Part shown: piece after piece, positions 35,215-44,147 of the stretch
Layout: the number at the start of each line of letters is the position of its first letter
How positions within the stretch are numbered: position 1 is the stretch's first letter
Source of the DNA: Streptomyces sp. RPT161
GTDB lineage: Bacteria > Actinomycetota > Actinomycetes > Streptomycetales > Streptomycetaceae
NCBI RefSeq assembly: GCF_027533845.1
Contig: NZ_JAPZVN010000003.1
Location: forward strand, 124,001-188,000
Length of the DNA stretch: 64,000 nt
Direction of reading: 5' to 3'
Position numbers and translations under genes: made by a program
Notes under the pieces: model-generated
The model's database searches: none
Seen by the model: the letters and a program-made list of their open reading frames with translations, nothing else
What the model was told of the DNA's origin: nothing

Positions 35215-35598
35215 GGCTTTCTCCGACTTCTGGCGCACGGAGTTGGTGCTCGGTGCTCGTATCCGTGTCACCGACGGCGTCACGACACCGAATCCGCTCA
35301 AACCCACGGCCGACGCGCTGACACCACCGTCGCCATCCACCTCGCTGGACGTAAATCGTCCGAACGGGTGGTCGGGGCCGAACGCCGCAGCTGACCGGAG
35401 TGATGCACGGGCGAGCAGGCTGCGCTCCCCGGCTCAACACGCACCCGCGCCCCACCGACACACCTGCTGAATCCGCGTAACTCCACTGCCGCTCCCGGTA
35501 CTTCCACGCACCGGTGCCCCTCGATGGTGACCGCCCATACGGTCGGTGATGGGTGGGCCACGCAACGGAAGTGGCCCTGACGCACGGAAGGAACCGCC
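35215..35598. other. Divergent spacer between glycosyltransferase and a small secreted protein gene
   Basis: About 380 bases. No gene recognised. It must hold promoters for both directions; none matches a clear consensus. Bases 35523-35545 contain GGTGACCGCCCAT, a partial match to the A/B element core that is too short to call. Confidence 0.35.
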
Positions 35599-35886
35599 AT
35601 GCGACGCATCGCTACCGCCCTCGGAGCCGTTGTCACCGCCGGAACGCTCGCCCTCGCCATTCCAGGCTCCGCCTACGCGGCCACCGGAAACCTCGTCATC
35701 AACGGCGTCGGCCACAACAACCCCAGCGGCTGCTTCGCGACTGGAACCCTCGCATCGCTGATCGTCAACCAGACAGACGGGATCGCCTATGTCTACTCGG
35801 ACCTGAACTGCTCAGGAGACGTGCAGGAGATCATCCAACCCGGCGGAACGGCGCTCTCCTTCGGATCCAGTGTCTACATCGGGTGA
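35599..35886 (+). CDS. Small secreted protein
   Basis: 95 residues: a Sec signal peptide (MRRIATALGAVVTAGTLALA, cleavage near AYA-A at about 28) and a 67-residue mature part with two cysteines (SGCFATG, LNCSGD), probably one disulfide. Similar small exported proteins with a GC...Y...CSG layout are frequent in streptomycetes, without known function. GGAAGGA precedes the ATG by six bases. Confidence 0.8.
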   Translation: MRRIATALGAVVTAGTLALAIPGSAYAATGNLVINGVGHNNPSGCFATGTLASLIVNQTDGIAYVYSDLNCSGDVQEIIQPGGTALSFGSSVYIG

Positions 35887-35927
35887 ACCGACCGGTCGTG
35901 ACGAGCCGAAGTAAGTAGAGTTCCTCC

Positions 35928-36386
35928 GTGGGCACTACTCGGTTGAACCGCCGCCTTCGGGCCCCGCGTGCAGTCGTCTACCGTGCGCTGCTCAGTGCGG
36001 AGGCCGTCCAGCAGTGGATGGTGCCCGATTCGATGACGAGCCACGTCCACTCGTTCGACGCACGCGAGGGCGGCGCCTTCCGGATCTCGCTGACCTACGA
36101 CGTGCCCACGACCGTGGGAAAGACGAGTGCTCGGACCGACACGTTTCACGGCCGGTTCGTCAAGCTGGTGCCCGAGACCGCGGTCGTTCAAGTGCTGGAG
36201 TTCGAGACCGACGACCCAGCCATGAAGGGTGAGATGACGATCACCTACACGCTGGCGGACGCTGGCGACGGCACCGACTTGACCGGTGTGCACGAGAACC
36301 TCCCTCCGGGAGTGTCACCGGCTGACAACGAACTGGGCTGGAGCATGTCGATCGACAAGCTCGCCAAACTCGTTGAGAAGCGCTGA
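35928..36386 (+). CDS. SRPBCC/AHSA1-domain protein
   Basis: 152 residues from GTG 35928. The sequence follows the activator-of-Hsp90 homologue/polyketide-cyclase fold: RRLRAPRAVVYRALLSAEAVQQWMVP, FDAREGGAFRISLTY, HGRFVKLVPETAVVQVLEFE and a C-terminal amphipathic helix (NELGWSMSIDKLAKLVEKR). Such proteins bind hydrophobic ligands; no specific role can be given. No good ribosome site precedes the GTG. A hairpin terminator follows. Confidence 0.85.
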   Translation: MGTTRLNRRLRAPRAVVYRALLSAEAVQQWMVPDSMTSHVHSFDAREGGAFRISLTYDVPTTVGKTSARTDTFHGRFVKLVPETAVVQVLEFETDDPAMKGEMTITYTLADAGDGTDLTGVHENLPPGVSPADNELGWSMSIDKLAKLVEKR

Positions 36387-36400
36387 CGCCCGCATCAGGT

Positions 36401-36424
36401 GCGGCCGGTCCCACGACCGGCCGC
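36401..36424 (+). terminator. Stem-loop terminator
   Basis: GCGGCCGGTC, loop CCAC, GACCGGCCGC: a perfect 10-bp stem 15 bases after the AHSA1 stop. Confidence 0.8.
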
Positions 36425-36717
36425 CCCGAACGAGGCGTAGGTCACCGGAACTTGGGATGACTGCGCCACCGACACCCTCCTGCCGACCTCCGTCCCGCGG
36501 GCCGTGGCGGTGAGCGGAAAGGCGCCCTGCGCGGACGTCGGTACACCCACCCGGAAGGGTCCAGAAGCCGTCCTGGGGCGGGCGGGCCGCGAAATCGCCA
36601 ACAGGCACTGACAGCGGACCAAGCGACCTGGGCACCCGCGGTGCGGGCAGCGGAGACCGCCAGCGAAGGGGATCGACTCAGCCGCGCGAACAGCACACGT
36701 TTTGCCTTGTGCCAATT

Positions 36718-36730
36718 TTGCCTATGGCAA
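36718..36730 (+). promoter_or_regulatory. Palindrome upstream of zinc-ribbon gene
   Basis: The perfect 13-base inverted repeat TTGCCTATGGCAA lies in an AT-rich patch 57 bases before the zinc-ribbon start and overlaps a plausible -10 (TAATGG). It may be an operator. The remaining bases of the spacer 36425-36786 contain no supported gene. Confidence 0.35.
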
Positions 36731-36786
36731 TAATGGGCTTATGCGATGGACGTCATGTGGGGCTCGAAGCCGCCGGAGGGGGACGC

Positions 36787-37014
36787 ATGGATGTCGAGAA
36801 GGGAGTTGACCTCGTCGAGTTCATCTGCCCGAAGTGTGGCCACCAGTGGGAGCGGCAGTACGACGTCCGTCACTGCGAGACACCGAGCGGGGAGGTGCGG
36901 GAGTACTTCCAGATCGGGGGCTTCTGGGTGCTACCGCCCTACACGCCGGCTGGCGCACCCCAATGCGTCAAGTGCGGGTGGCGGGTCGTCGGGCGCTGGC
37001 TGGGGCGCCGCTGA
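36787..37014 (+). CDS. Small zinc-ribbon protein
   Basis: 75 residues with two knuckles, CPKCGHQW near the start and CVKCGWR near the end, plus an extra Cys in VRHCETP; the CxxC...CxxC layout predicts one bound zinc. GGAGGGGG stands four bases before ATG 36787. The family is not recognised beyond the zinc-ribbon fold. It lies 100 bases before the nitroreductase gene on the same strand. Confidence 0.75.
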   Translation: MDVEKGVDLVEFICPKCGHQWERQYDVRHCETPSGEVREYFQIGGFWVLPPYTPAGAPQCVKCGWRVVGRWLGRR

Positions 37015-37114
37015 AGTCCGGTCATGTCGCGCGGCTGCTTTGGGGATCCGAAGCGTCCGCTATGGGTTCGGACCATCGGGGGCTGTCGTGGCCCTGGTGA
37101 AGAAGGGGAGTTCC

Positions 37115-37621
37115 ATGCCTCGTAAGTCGAAGGACCTTCCGTCACCGGCCGGGCTGCGGCGGCATGTGGTGCGCGCCCCGATCCACCTCTACCGATGGCG
37201 CCTGGGGTGGCTGCTCGGAAGGCGCTTCCTGCTCCTCACGCACACCGGACGGACGACGGGACGGCTTCGCCAGGTCGTCCTCGAAGTCGCCGGGTACGAC
37301 CCGCGATCCGACACCTACCTGGTGGCCTCGGGCTTCGGCGCCCGCGCCCAGTGGTACCGCAACATCTGCCGGAATCCGGCCGTCACCATCCAGGTGGGAC
37401 GCCGCCGCACCCCTGCCGTCGCCTCCCCGCTCACCTCCGAGGCATCCGGCCGCGCCATGGCCGACTACGCCAGCCAACATCCCCGCATTGCCGCCAAGTT
37501 GATGCGGATCTGCGGCCTGGAAGTCAACGGCACCAAAGACGACTTCTACCTCGCAGGGCGCGACCACGTCCCCTTCGTCAGGCTGACCCCGACTCCCACA
37601 CGGACAGCCGCCGACAGTTGA
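37115..37621 (+). CDS. Deazaflavin (F420)-dependent nitroreductase family protein
   Basis: 168 residues from ATG 37115 (GAAGGGGAG upstream). LLTHTGRTTGRLRQVVLEVAGYD, SGFGARAQWYRNICRNPAVTIQVG and LAGRDHVPFVRLTP match the Ddn/nitroreductase split-barrel family that binds F420. Members reduce quinones or nitro compounds in actinobacteria. The mycobacterial proteins act in redox defence. Substrate is not predictable. Confidence 0.88.
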   Translation: MPRKSKDLPSPAGLRRHVVRAPIHLYRWRLGWLLGRRFLLLTHTGRTTGRLRQVVLEVAGYDPRSDTYLVASGFGARAQWYRNICRNPAVTIQVGRRRTPAVASPLTSEASGRAMADYASQHPRIAAKLMRICGLEVNGTKDDFYLAGRDHVPFVRLTPTPTRTAADS

Positions 37622-37980
37622 GGCACCCGCATGCAGGTCCGCCGACCGCATGGCATCGGCTACCCACACCTCAGGCGCGAGCGGACGACGAACCAGACCG
37701 CTTCCCTGGTCAGCGTGGTGCGGCCGGGCTTACTGGGGGCGCTGTGCCGTGTGCTGGGGTGTGGCATCCCACCATCATGAGGCCGGCGTGCGGGAATCCG
37801 TCGAACCGTGCGGAGCGCCGGTTCGCCCGATCGGCTGGCGACGGACGCCCGCATGCATGCCAGACACGGAGAGCCGACACATCTGTGCCAGTTTGTAGCG
37901 ACGATGTGACAGACAGTTACGGATCGATGGGGTTCGAGCCACCTCTTTGAGAGTCGGCTCGGGGACAGAGGAGGTGGCCG
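37622..37980. other. Non-coding spacer
   Basis: About 360 bases before the molybdopterin/cytochrome operon. No gene recognised. GGGGTTCGAGCCACC near 37930 resembles a tRNA T-loop but lacks the rest of a tRNA. Confidence 0.4.
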
Positions 37981-39414
37981 ATGGACAGTGGCGGACGGCC
38001 GTCGGCCCCGGGCTCCGGCGGCCCGCGGCGCCCGAGGTCGGATGAGGACCACACGCCGGGGCGCGTTGAGCGTTTCCGCGATGCCATGGCGGCGCGGGCC
38101 GCCACGGGGGCCGCTGGTGCCCGGGCCCTGGTGCGGCGGGTCAAGCAGACTCCCCCGCCCCCGGGGCCGTTCCGTCCCGGCTTCTGGCGCAGTCCCATCC
38201 GCGGGCCCTGGCTGACGTCCGTGTTCGGCCTGGTGCTGCTGATCGGCATCCCGCTGCTGTTCGTCACCGGGATGCTTTCCTACGCCGCCTACAACCCGGG
38301 ACTCGACCGCATCAACGACCAGACGCCGGACAAGGGCCTGCTGGGCTTCTACCTGTTCGACTGGCCCACGCATCCGTACTGGCTGTACCGGCTGACCCAG
38401 GGCGTGCACGTGACGCTCGGTGTGGTGCTCGTGCCCGTGTTGCTGGCCAAGTTGTGGTCGGTGATTCCGAAGCTGTTCGAGTGGCTGCCGGTCCGCACCG
38501 TCGCCCACGGGCTGGAGCGGTTGTCTCTGCTGATGCTGGTCGGCGGGGTGATCTTCGAGTTCGTCACCGGCATCCTCAACATCCAGCTGTACTACGTCTT
38601 CCCCGGCTCCTTCTACACCCTGCACTTCTACGGCGCCTGGGTGTTCATCGCCGCCTTCGTCGTCCACGTATGCCTCAGACTCGGCCGGATGAGCCGCGCC
38701 CTGCGCTCCCGCGGCCTGGCCGCCGAACTGCGCACCGACCTCGCCCACACCCGGCCCGAGCCCCCCGACCCCGACGGCCTGGTGCCGCAAGCTCCCGCGC
38801 CGCCGACGATGACCCGGCGCGGCGCGCTGACCATGGTGGGCGGCGGATCGCTGCTCCTCCTGGTGGTCACCGCGGGACAGAGCATCGGCGGCTGGGCGCG
38901 CAACACCGCTCTTCTCGCGCCGCACAACCGCGCCCCAGGCAGCGGCCCGAACGGCTTCCAGATCAACAAGACCGCCGCGGCCGTCGGCGTCAATCCGGCA
39001 CACCTCGGGCCGAGTTGGCGGCTGGAGCTACGAGGTAGTCGGCCGCCGTTGGTCTTCACGCGCGAGCAACTCCTGGCGATGCCCCAGCATGCCGCCGCGC
39101 TGCCGATCGCCTGCGTGGAGGGATGGTCCACCCCCGACCAGCACTGGAGCGGCCTTCGGCTGACCGATCTCGCCGCCCTTGCGGGCCTCCCGGACGCCGG
39201 AAGCGTCCTGGTGGAGTCCGTCCAACCACCCGGCCCCTACGCCTCGGTGGTGCTACGGGGCAACCAGATCCACGACCCGCGATCACTGCTCGCCCTGCAC
39301 GTCAACGGCGCGGACCTCTCCATCGACCACGGCTACCCAGCCCGCATCATCGTCCCGGCCAACCCCGGCGTGAACAACACCAAATGGGTGCACCGGCTCA
39401 CCTTCAGGACCTGA
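37981..39414 (+). CDS. Cytochrome b561-like / molybdopterin oxidoreductase fusion
   Basis: 477 residues. Residues about 60-240 form four membrane helices with histidines suited to bind haem b (TQGVHVTLGV, TVAHGLERLS, YTLHFYGAW, FVVHVCLRL). A short linker with MTRRGALTMVGGG, resembling a twin-arginine/anchor segment, leads to a C-terminal sulfite-oxidase-type molybdopterin domain with PIACVEGWS, whose cysteine should ligate Mo. The topology would put the Mo domain outside and pass electrons through the cytochrome part. GAGGAGG precedes the ATG. The next two genes follow with 2-base and overlapping junctions, so all three form one operon. Confidence 0.9.
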   Translation: MDSGGRPSAPGSGGPRRPRSDEDHTPGRVERFRDAMAARAATGAAGARALVRRVKQTPPPPGPFRPGFWRSPIRGPWLTSVFGLVLLIGIPLLFVTGMLSYAAYNPGLDRINDQTPDKGLLGFYLFDWPTHPYWLYRLTQGVHVTLGVVLVPVLLAKLWSVIPKLFEWLPVRTVAHGLERLSLLMLVGGVIFEFVTGILNIQLYYVFPGSFYTLHFYGAWVFIAAFVVHVCLRLGRMSRALRSRGLAAELRTDLAHTRPEPPDPDGLVPQAPAPPTMTRRGALTMVGGGSLLLLVVTAGQSIGGWARNTALLAPHNRAPGSGPNGFQINKTAAAVGVNPAHLGPSWRLELRGSRPPLVFTREQLLAMPQHAAALPIACVEGWSTPDQHWSGLRLTDLAALAGLPDAGSVLVESVQPPGPYASVVLRGNQIHDPRSLLALHVNGADLSIDHGYPARIIVPANPGVNNTKWVHRLTFRT

Positions 39415-39416
39415 CC

Positions 39417-39920
39417 ATGACCCGCTTCGTCCGCTGGTACGGCTCCAGCCCCCTCCATCTTCTCGTCCTGATCGCCTCGTTCGCCCTCACCGGCTACGCC
39501 GTGGTGCGCCTGTTCGCCGTCCGCCCACTCGACGTCGCGATCTGGTTCGTCGGCGCGGCCATCCTCCACGACCTGATCCTGCTGCCCCTGTACTCACTCG
39601 CCGACCTGTCGGCCCACACCGTTCTCCGGCACCAGGCCACCCCCGAACCGCAGGTGCCGTGGATCAACTACCTGCGCGTGCCCACCTTCCTCTCCGGCGT
39701 GCTTCTGCTCGTCTGGTTCCCCCTCATCTTCGACCTGTCGATCCCCTACCCCGGTGCCGCACGACTGCCCGAAGGGGTCTACCTCGGCCGGTGGTTGGCC
39801 ATCACCGCCGTGCTCTTCGCCGCCTCCGCACTGGCCTTCGCCCTCAAGCTCCGCCGCGTCCGGCGGGCAGCGCGCGCCGCCGAGGAACGACCCGCACCGG
39901 GTCAAGACGCCGCACCATGA
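39417..39920 (+). CDS. Four-helix integral membrane protein
   Basis: 167 residues, starting two bases after the oxidoreductase stop. Four hydrophobic segments are visible (HLLVLIASFALTGYAVVRLF; AIWFVGAAILHDLILLPLYS; VPTFLSGVLLLVWFPLIF; WLAITAVLFAASALAFAL), ending in a charged cytoplasmic tail. No known domain. Its fixed place between the Mo/cytochrome fusion and a methyltransferase suggests an accessory role in that system. Confidence 0.8.
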   Translation: MTRFVRWYGSSPLHLLVLIASFALTGYAVVRLFAVRPLDVAIWFVGAAILHDLILLPLYSLADLSAHTVLRHQATPEPQVPWINYLRVPTFLSGVLLLVWFPLIFDLSIPYPGAARLPEGVYLGRWLAITAVLFAASALAFALKLRRVRRAARAAEERPAPGQDAAP

Positions 39921-40597
39921 CGTCCGACGAGGACCCATCGCCCTGCCCCGGTGCAGACCCCTACGCACAGGCCCTGCGAACCGGCCACGGACCGATGTAC
40001 CTGCGGCTGGCGGACGGGCACCGGACCCGGATGCCGGTGCACCGCTGGTACGCGCAACCCACCGCAGCCGACGAATCCGTGCTCAATCGCTGCGCCGGCC
40101 CCGTTCTCGACGTCGGCTGCGGACCGGGCCGACTGTGCAGAGCACTCTTGAGTCGCGGAATCTTCGCGCTGGGTGTCGATGTGGCTCCCCGCGTGGTGGC
40201 GCATACCACCGCTCTCGGCGGGATCGCACTGTGCCGGTCGGTGTTCGACCGGCTACCGGCCGAGGGAGGCTGGCAGACCATCCTGCTCATCGACGGCAAC
40301 ATCGGCATCGACGGCGACCCGCACGCCCTGCTGCGCCGGTGTGTCCAGCTCGTCGCCCCGACGGGTGTCCTCCTCGTCGAGGTCGAACGTCACGACGTCG
40401 AGGAACTCTGCACCGCCTGGTTCGAGGACGTCCACGGCCACAGGGGGCCGCCGTTTCGCTGGGCGCGCCTGGGAGCACCAGCGCTTCACAGGATCGCCAA
40501 GGACCTTGCCCTCAGCGTCACCGACCAGTGGAGATGTCGCCACCGATACTTCCTCGCCCTCCGCCGCCAGGCCTCAACTTCGGGACGTCGTTGCTGA
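39917..40597 (+). CDS. SAM-dependent methyltransferase
   Basis: 226 residues; its ATG overlaps the membrane-protein stop (ATGA). The class I fold is shown by VLDVGCGPGRLCRALLSRGIFALGVDVAP, a good SAM-binding glycine loop, and by LLIDGNIGIDGDP in place of motif II. The substrate is unknown. As third gene of the Mo/cytochrome operon it could modify a cofactor or lipid, but nothing in the sequence settles this. Confidence 0.85.
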   Translation: MTSDEDPSPCPGADPYAQALRTGHGPMYLRLADGHRTRMPVHRWYAQPTAADESVLNRCAGPVLDVGCGPGRLCRALLSRGIFALGVDVAPRVVAHTTALGGIALCRSVFDRLPAEGGWQTILLIDGNIGIDGDPHALLRRCVQLVAPTGVLLVEVERHDVEELCTAWFEDVHGHRGPPFRWARLGAPALHRIAKDLALSVTDQWRCRHRYFLALRRQASTSGRRC

Positions 40598-40874
40598 GGG
40601 AGGCTGATCACGCGGTGGCGAGGAGACACGACGTACGCCGACCAGACGCCAGGTGCAGGGCGCGCTACCAGGTCGTGCCACCCGTACGGGTCAATCACCG
40701 GCAGCCGGGACGTGCGACCCACCGATCGTGCTGGTTGGGTGGGGGAATCCGCTGTGCAGGGAGGCTGGGATCAAATGACACCCGTCAGGCACCTGGACAG
40801 GCCTGCGGCACAGGCGACTGCTCACGTCGTCCCAGCTGGGCCGCGCCCGGCCCGAGGTGGACGGGCTGCGACGT

Positions 40875-42698
40875 ATGAGTGCGCGACCGATCGGTGACCA
40901 CGCTCTGTTGTCCGACTGCCGCTCGGCCGCGTTGGTCACCTCCGACGGCTCGGTGGACTGGCTGTGCCTGCCCCGGTTCGACAGCCCGGCGATCTTCGCT
41001 CGACTCCTCGACGAGGACGCCGGCCACTGGTCCATCCGCCCTACCGGCCCGTGCGAGATCAGCCGCCGCTACGTGGAAGACACCCTTGTTCTGGAGACGA
41101 CCTTCCGCACGACCGCGGGTACGGCGGTCCTGCACGATGCCCTTGCCCTGGGACGGCGCGAACGCGGGCACGCGCTCGGGACCGCTTCCCCCGGAACGCT
41201 CCTGCGGCAGATCACCTGCACCGAAGGGCGGGTGAACATCGAGATCGCCTACGCGCCGCGCCCCGAGTTCGGACTCGTCCACCCACTCCTGTCAGCCGTG
41301 CGAGGCGGGCTCGCGGCGTACGGGGGCGCCCATGTTCTGCTGTTGTCGAGCCCCGTCGAGTTGCGGGTGAGCGGCTCCACAGCGCACGGCCGAATCCCGC
41401 TCTCGGCGGGGCACCGCCTCGGATTCGCCCTGCACGTCGGATCGGCGTGGGAAAAGGAGCCGGTGGGCTGGCGGGCGGGGCGGATCCGGCGCCGCATGTC
41501 CGACACCATCGAAGGCTGGCGCTCCTGGTCGAAGCTCCACCGCCGCTACGTCGGCCCCTGGCAGGACGAGGTGGTTCACAGCGGGCGTGTGCTGCGAGCC
41601 CTGACCTTCGCCCCCACCGGGGCCATCGTCGCCGCGGCCACCACCTCCCTGCCCGAGAGAACGGGCGGGATGCGCAACTGGGACTACCGCTACACCTGGG
41701 TCCGCGACGCGAGCTTCACCATTCAGGCGCTTGCCACGGCCGCCTGCGAGAAGGAGAAGGACCGGTTCTTCGGCTTCCTCGCCCGGGCCGCGGCAACCCA
41801 ACTCGACCGCGGGGTCGACCTGCAGATCATGTACGGCATCGGCGGGGAACGCGATCTGAGCGAGCGGCCTCTGCCTCACCTGACCGGCTGGCGCGACAGC
41901 GGCCCCGTCCGGATCGGCAATGACGCCTGGCGCCAACGCCAACTCGACGTCTACGGCGAACTCCTCGACGCCGCTCACCAGACCCTGCCGCCCGATGAGC
42001 CTCTCGACCCAGCCACCCGCACCTTCCTGGTCCAGGCGGCCGAGACAGCCGCTCAGCGGTGGGCCCAACCGGACCAGGGCATCTGGGAAAGACGCGGACC
42101 CAGCAGACACTTCCTCCATTCGAAACTGATGTGCTGGGTCGCCCTCGACCGCGCCATCGCCATGGCCTCCATCCTCCAGGCCGACGAACGCCTGCCCCAC
42201 TGGCAGCACGAGCGCGACCAGATCCGCCAAGCCATCGAACAACGCGGTTGGAACCCCGCCTTGGGCGCCTTCACCCAGGCATTCGACAGTGACGACCTCG
42301 ACGCCTCCGCGCTGATGCTGCCCATCGTCGGCTTCCTGCCGCCGCACGACCCCCGCGTCCAGTCCACCGTGCTGGCCATCGCCACCCAACTGGCCGACCG
42401 CAACGGCCTGGTCCGCCGCTACCTCACCGACGAGCTGCAGGAAGAAGAAGGCACCTTCCTGCTGTGCACCTTCTGGCTCGCCCAAGCCCTCGCCCTCACC
42501 GGCCACACCACCCGTGCACGACGCGCCTTCCAAGCCGCCCTCACACACGCCAACGACCTGGGCCTGCTGGCCGAGGAGACCGACTCCACCACAGCAGAGG
42601 CTCTCGGCAACTTCCCCCAAGCCTTCAGCCACATCGGGCTCATCAACGCCGCTCGCGCCATTCGCGATGCCGAACGACGGGAAGTTCACGCCCAGTAG
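40875..42698 (+). CDS. Glycoside hydrolase family 15 protein (trehalase/glucoamylase-like)
   Basis: 607 residues from ATG 40875 (an in-frame GTG lies at 40857). The N-terminal beta-domain begins IGDHALLSDCRSAALVTSDGSVDWLCLPRFDSPAIFARLL, typical of actinobacterial GH15 enzymes. The catalytic barrel has GMRNWDYRYTWVRDASFT and the acid region DQGIWERRG and EEEGTFLLCTFWL. Relatives hydrolyse trehalose or alpha-glucans. No signal peptide, so it is cytosolic. It is a stand-alone gene. Confidence 0.92.
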   Translation: MSARPIGDHALLSDCRSAALVTSDGSVDWLCLPRFDSPAIFARLLDEDAGHWSIRPTGPCEISRRYVEDTLVLETTFRTTAGTAVLHDALALGRRERGHALGTASPGTLLRQITCTEGRVNIEIAYAPRPEFGLVHPLLSAVRGGLAAYGGAHVLLLSSPVELRVSGSTAHGRIPLSAGHRLGFALHVGSAWEKEPVGWRAGRIRRRMSDTIEGWRSWSKLHRRYVGPWQDEVVHSGRVLRALTFAPTGAIVAAATTSLPERTGGMRNWDYRYTWVRDASFTIQALATAACEKEKDRFFGFLARAAATQLDRGVDLQIMYGIGGERDLSERPLPHLTGWRDSGPVRIGNDAWRQRQLDVYGELLDAAHQTLPPDEPLDPATRTFLVQAAETAAQRWAQPDQGIWERRGPSRHFLHSKLMCWVALDRAIAMASILQADERLPHWQHERDQIRQAIEQRGWNPALGAFTQAFDSDDLDASALMLPIVGFLPPHDPRVQSTVLAIATQLADRNGLVRRYLTDELQEEEGTFLLCTFWLAQALALTGHTTRARRAFQAALTHANDLGLLAEETDSTTAEALGNFPQAFSHIGLINAARAIRDAERREVHAQ

Positions 42699-43208
42699 GC
42701 GAACAACCCGTCTCACAGCCCAGGCCCACGGCATCAGCGCCGCCGCCCCCCCCTCGGCACCGTCTCACTCAAGCGCCTGTACGCCCTGATCTTCATCCCT
42801 CGCCGCCGCAACGCTGCTTGCGCCTTCAACCCACGCCCGAATTCGCGGAGAGCCTTCCGCGCGGCACCGTGAAGCAGCCGACATCTCCCTCCCTGCCACC
42901 GCTTTAGCCGGTTGAGCCCGGCCCCGTCTGAGAGACGGACACCAGCGAGCAACGTCATGTTGGCGACGAGCACATATGTGGCTTTGCAACGAAGCTCATC
43001 TCTTCAGCCAGCCCCTGGACCTCCTCTTCAGCCGATTTACGCAATAGCGCTCCTGCAGGGCAGTTGAGCGACAGAGCGGGTGGCAATTTGCCCGAGCACC
43101 CGAGCAGGAGGTGAGGTCCGCCACCTGAGTTCGCCAGCAGCAGACGTCCACGACTGGAGACTGGGCGGTCCCCCATGCCAGCGTGCGGGCGTTGGAACCC
43201 GGTGGCCG
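42699..43208. other. Non-coding stretch before integrase relic
   Basis: About 510 bases with lower GC and no supported gene. A minus-strand frame (42734-42973) gives a short Arg-rich peptide without a recognisable family. Together with the integrase tail that follows, this may be debris of a mobile element. Confidence 0.4.
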
Positions 43209-43398
43209 GGCTCATCAATCAACATCACCGTGGACCAGTACGGTCACATGACCCAGGACGGCCGCGAGTACTGCGGGCAGGTCGTCCACGCGGCCTTCAG
43301 GAAGCACCTGGCAGGAGGAGCCCAGGGCATGAACGGTGCTGACTTTGTGCTGACCTCGTGGGACGAAAGGCGCGACTGGCGGTCGACAGGTGGCCGAT
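43209..43398 (+). pseudogene. C-terminal remnant of a tyrosine-type phage/ICE integrase
   Basis: In plus frame the peptide GSSINITVDQYGHMTQDGRE, then QVVHAAFRKHL, matches the end of actinobacterial tyrosine recombinases (GHSSI.VT.D.YGHL), including the catalytic Tyr. The His of GHSSI is missing and everything upstream, including the other catalytic residues, is absent. No stop occurs before the hairpin at 43399. It is a decayed fragment marking a past integration event; no tRNA gene or attachment repeat was found beside it. Confidence 0.7.
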
Positions 43399-43428
43399 CC
43401 CCCGGGCTCACGCCAGTGAGCCCGGGGG
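43399..43428 (+). terminator. 13-bp stem-loop
   Basis: CCCCCGGGCTCAC, loop GCCA, GTGAGCCCGGGGG. Probably the original terminator of the integrase gene. Confidence 0.75.
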
Positions 43429-43484
43429 CCCGCCGACACGAACGGTAGCGAAACACCATCCGTTCCATTGGGTAACATCCCGAT

Positions 43485-43808
43485 ATGTCCACGCCTACGA
43501 TCGGCCGTTTCGTCACCATGCGCGCGCAACCCGGCAAGGGGGGCGAGCTGGCTGACGTCCTGTCGAAAGTCGCTTCGGTGCTGGAGGCGGCACCGGGCTG
43601 CCGGATGTATGTGATCTGCCAGGACAAGGGCGACGTGGACGTGGTGCGGGTCGTTGAGATGTGGGCCGATCAGGAGAGTGTGAACGCCGCTTTGGCCGCT
43701 GTGACGCCGGAGCGGGAGTTCACCGTCGAGGATGTGCTGAACAAGCTCGCCGGGCGGCCGGAGGTCGTGGAGTTCACCCCGTTGAGCGGGCCGGGGTTGC
43801 CGTCGTAG
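43485..43808 (+). CDS. Antibiotic biosynthesis monooxygenase (ABM) fold protein
   Basis: 107 residues with the dimeric ferredoxin-like ABM fold: RFVTMRAQPGKGGELADVLSKVASVLEAAPGCRMYVICQDKGD and VVRVVEMWADQESVNAAL. No cofactor motif. Such proteins are quinol oxygenases, haem-degrading enzymes or simple accessory proteins; this one lacks evidence for any specific role. It stands between the integrase relic and a small secreted protein. Confidence 0.85.
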   Translation: MSTPTIGRFVTMRAQPGKGGELADVLSKVASVLEAAPGCRMYVICQDKGDVDVVRVVEMWADQESVNAALAAVTPEREFTVEDVLNKLAGRPEVVEFTPLSGPGLPS

Positions 43809-43883
43809 GGCGACGCACCAGTGACCCATCGCGGACTTTTCCGTTCTTTCGGGCAGAAGCCTTCAGCGAGGAGAGGAAGTCCC

Positions 43884-44120
43884 ATGGTCAGGGTCAGCAA
43901 GGTTCATCGGTCAGCGGCCGCCGCCGTGCTCGGCGCCGGTCTGGTGTTGACCGCCGTAGGCACCGCGTCGGCGGCCGGGCCGCTGGGCACCGGGGCGACG
44001 ACGGGCCAGCGGCACTGCGGTGGCCTGCCCCTGGCCCAGCAGGCGCTCAGCGACAGCATCGTGTCCCGGGACTCGCTGACCGGCCTGTGCGACGCCTTCC
44101 ACACCAACGGCGCGGGCTGA
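43884..44120 (+). CDS. Small secreted protein
   Basis: 78 residues: a Sec signal peptide (KVHRSAAAAVLGAGLVLTAVG, cleavage near ASA-A) and a 45-residue mature peptide with two cysteines (RHCGGLP, TGLCDAF), likely a disulfide. GAGGAGAGGA stands six bases before ATG 43884. Function unknown. Confidence 0.7.
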   Translation: MVRVSKVHRSAAAAVLGAGLVLTAVGTASAAGPLGTGATTGQRHCGGLPLAQQALSDSIVSRDSLTGLCDAFHTNGAG

Positions 44121-44147
44121 CCGCGCACCGGAGTGCCGCCGCTCCGC

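Noticed and set aside
36395-36715. A 106-residue minus-strand frame
   Set aside because: No ribosome site or family; it overlaps the AHSA1 terminator.
37925-37950. GGGGTTCGAGCCACC, resembling a tRNA 3' half
   Set aside because: The stem is imperfect and no matching 5' half exists upstream.
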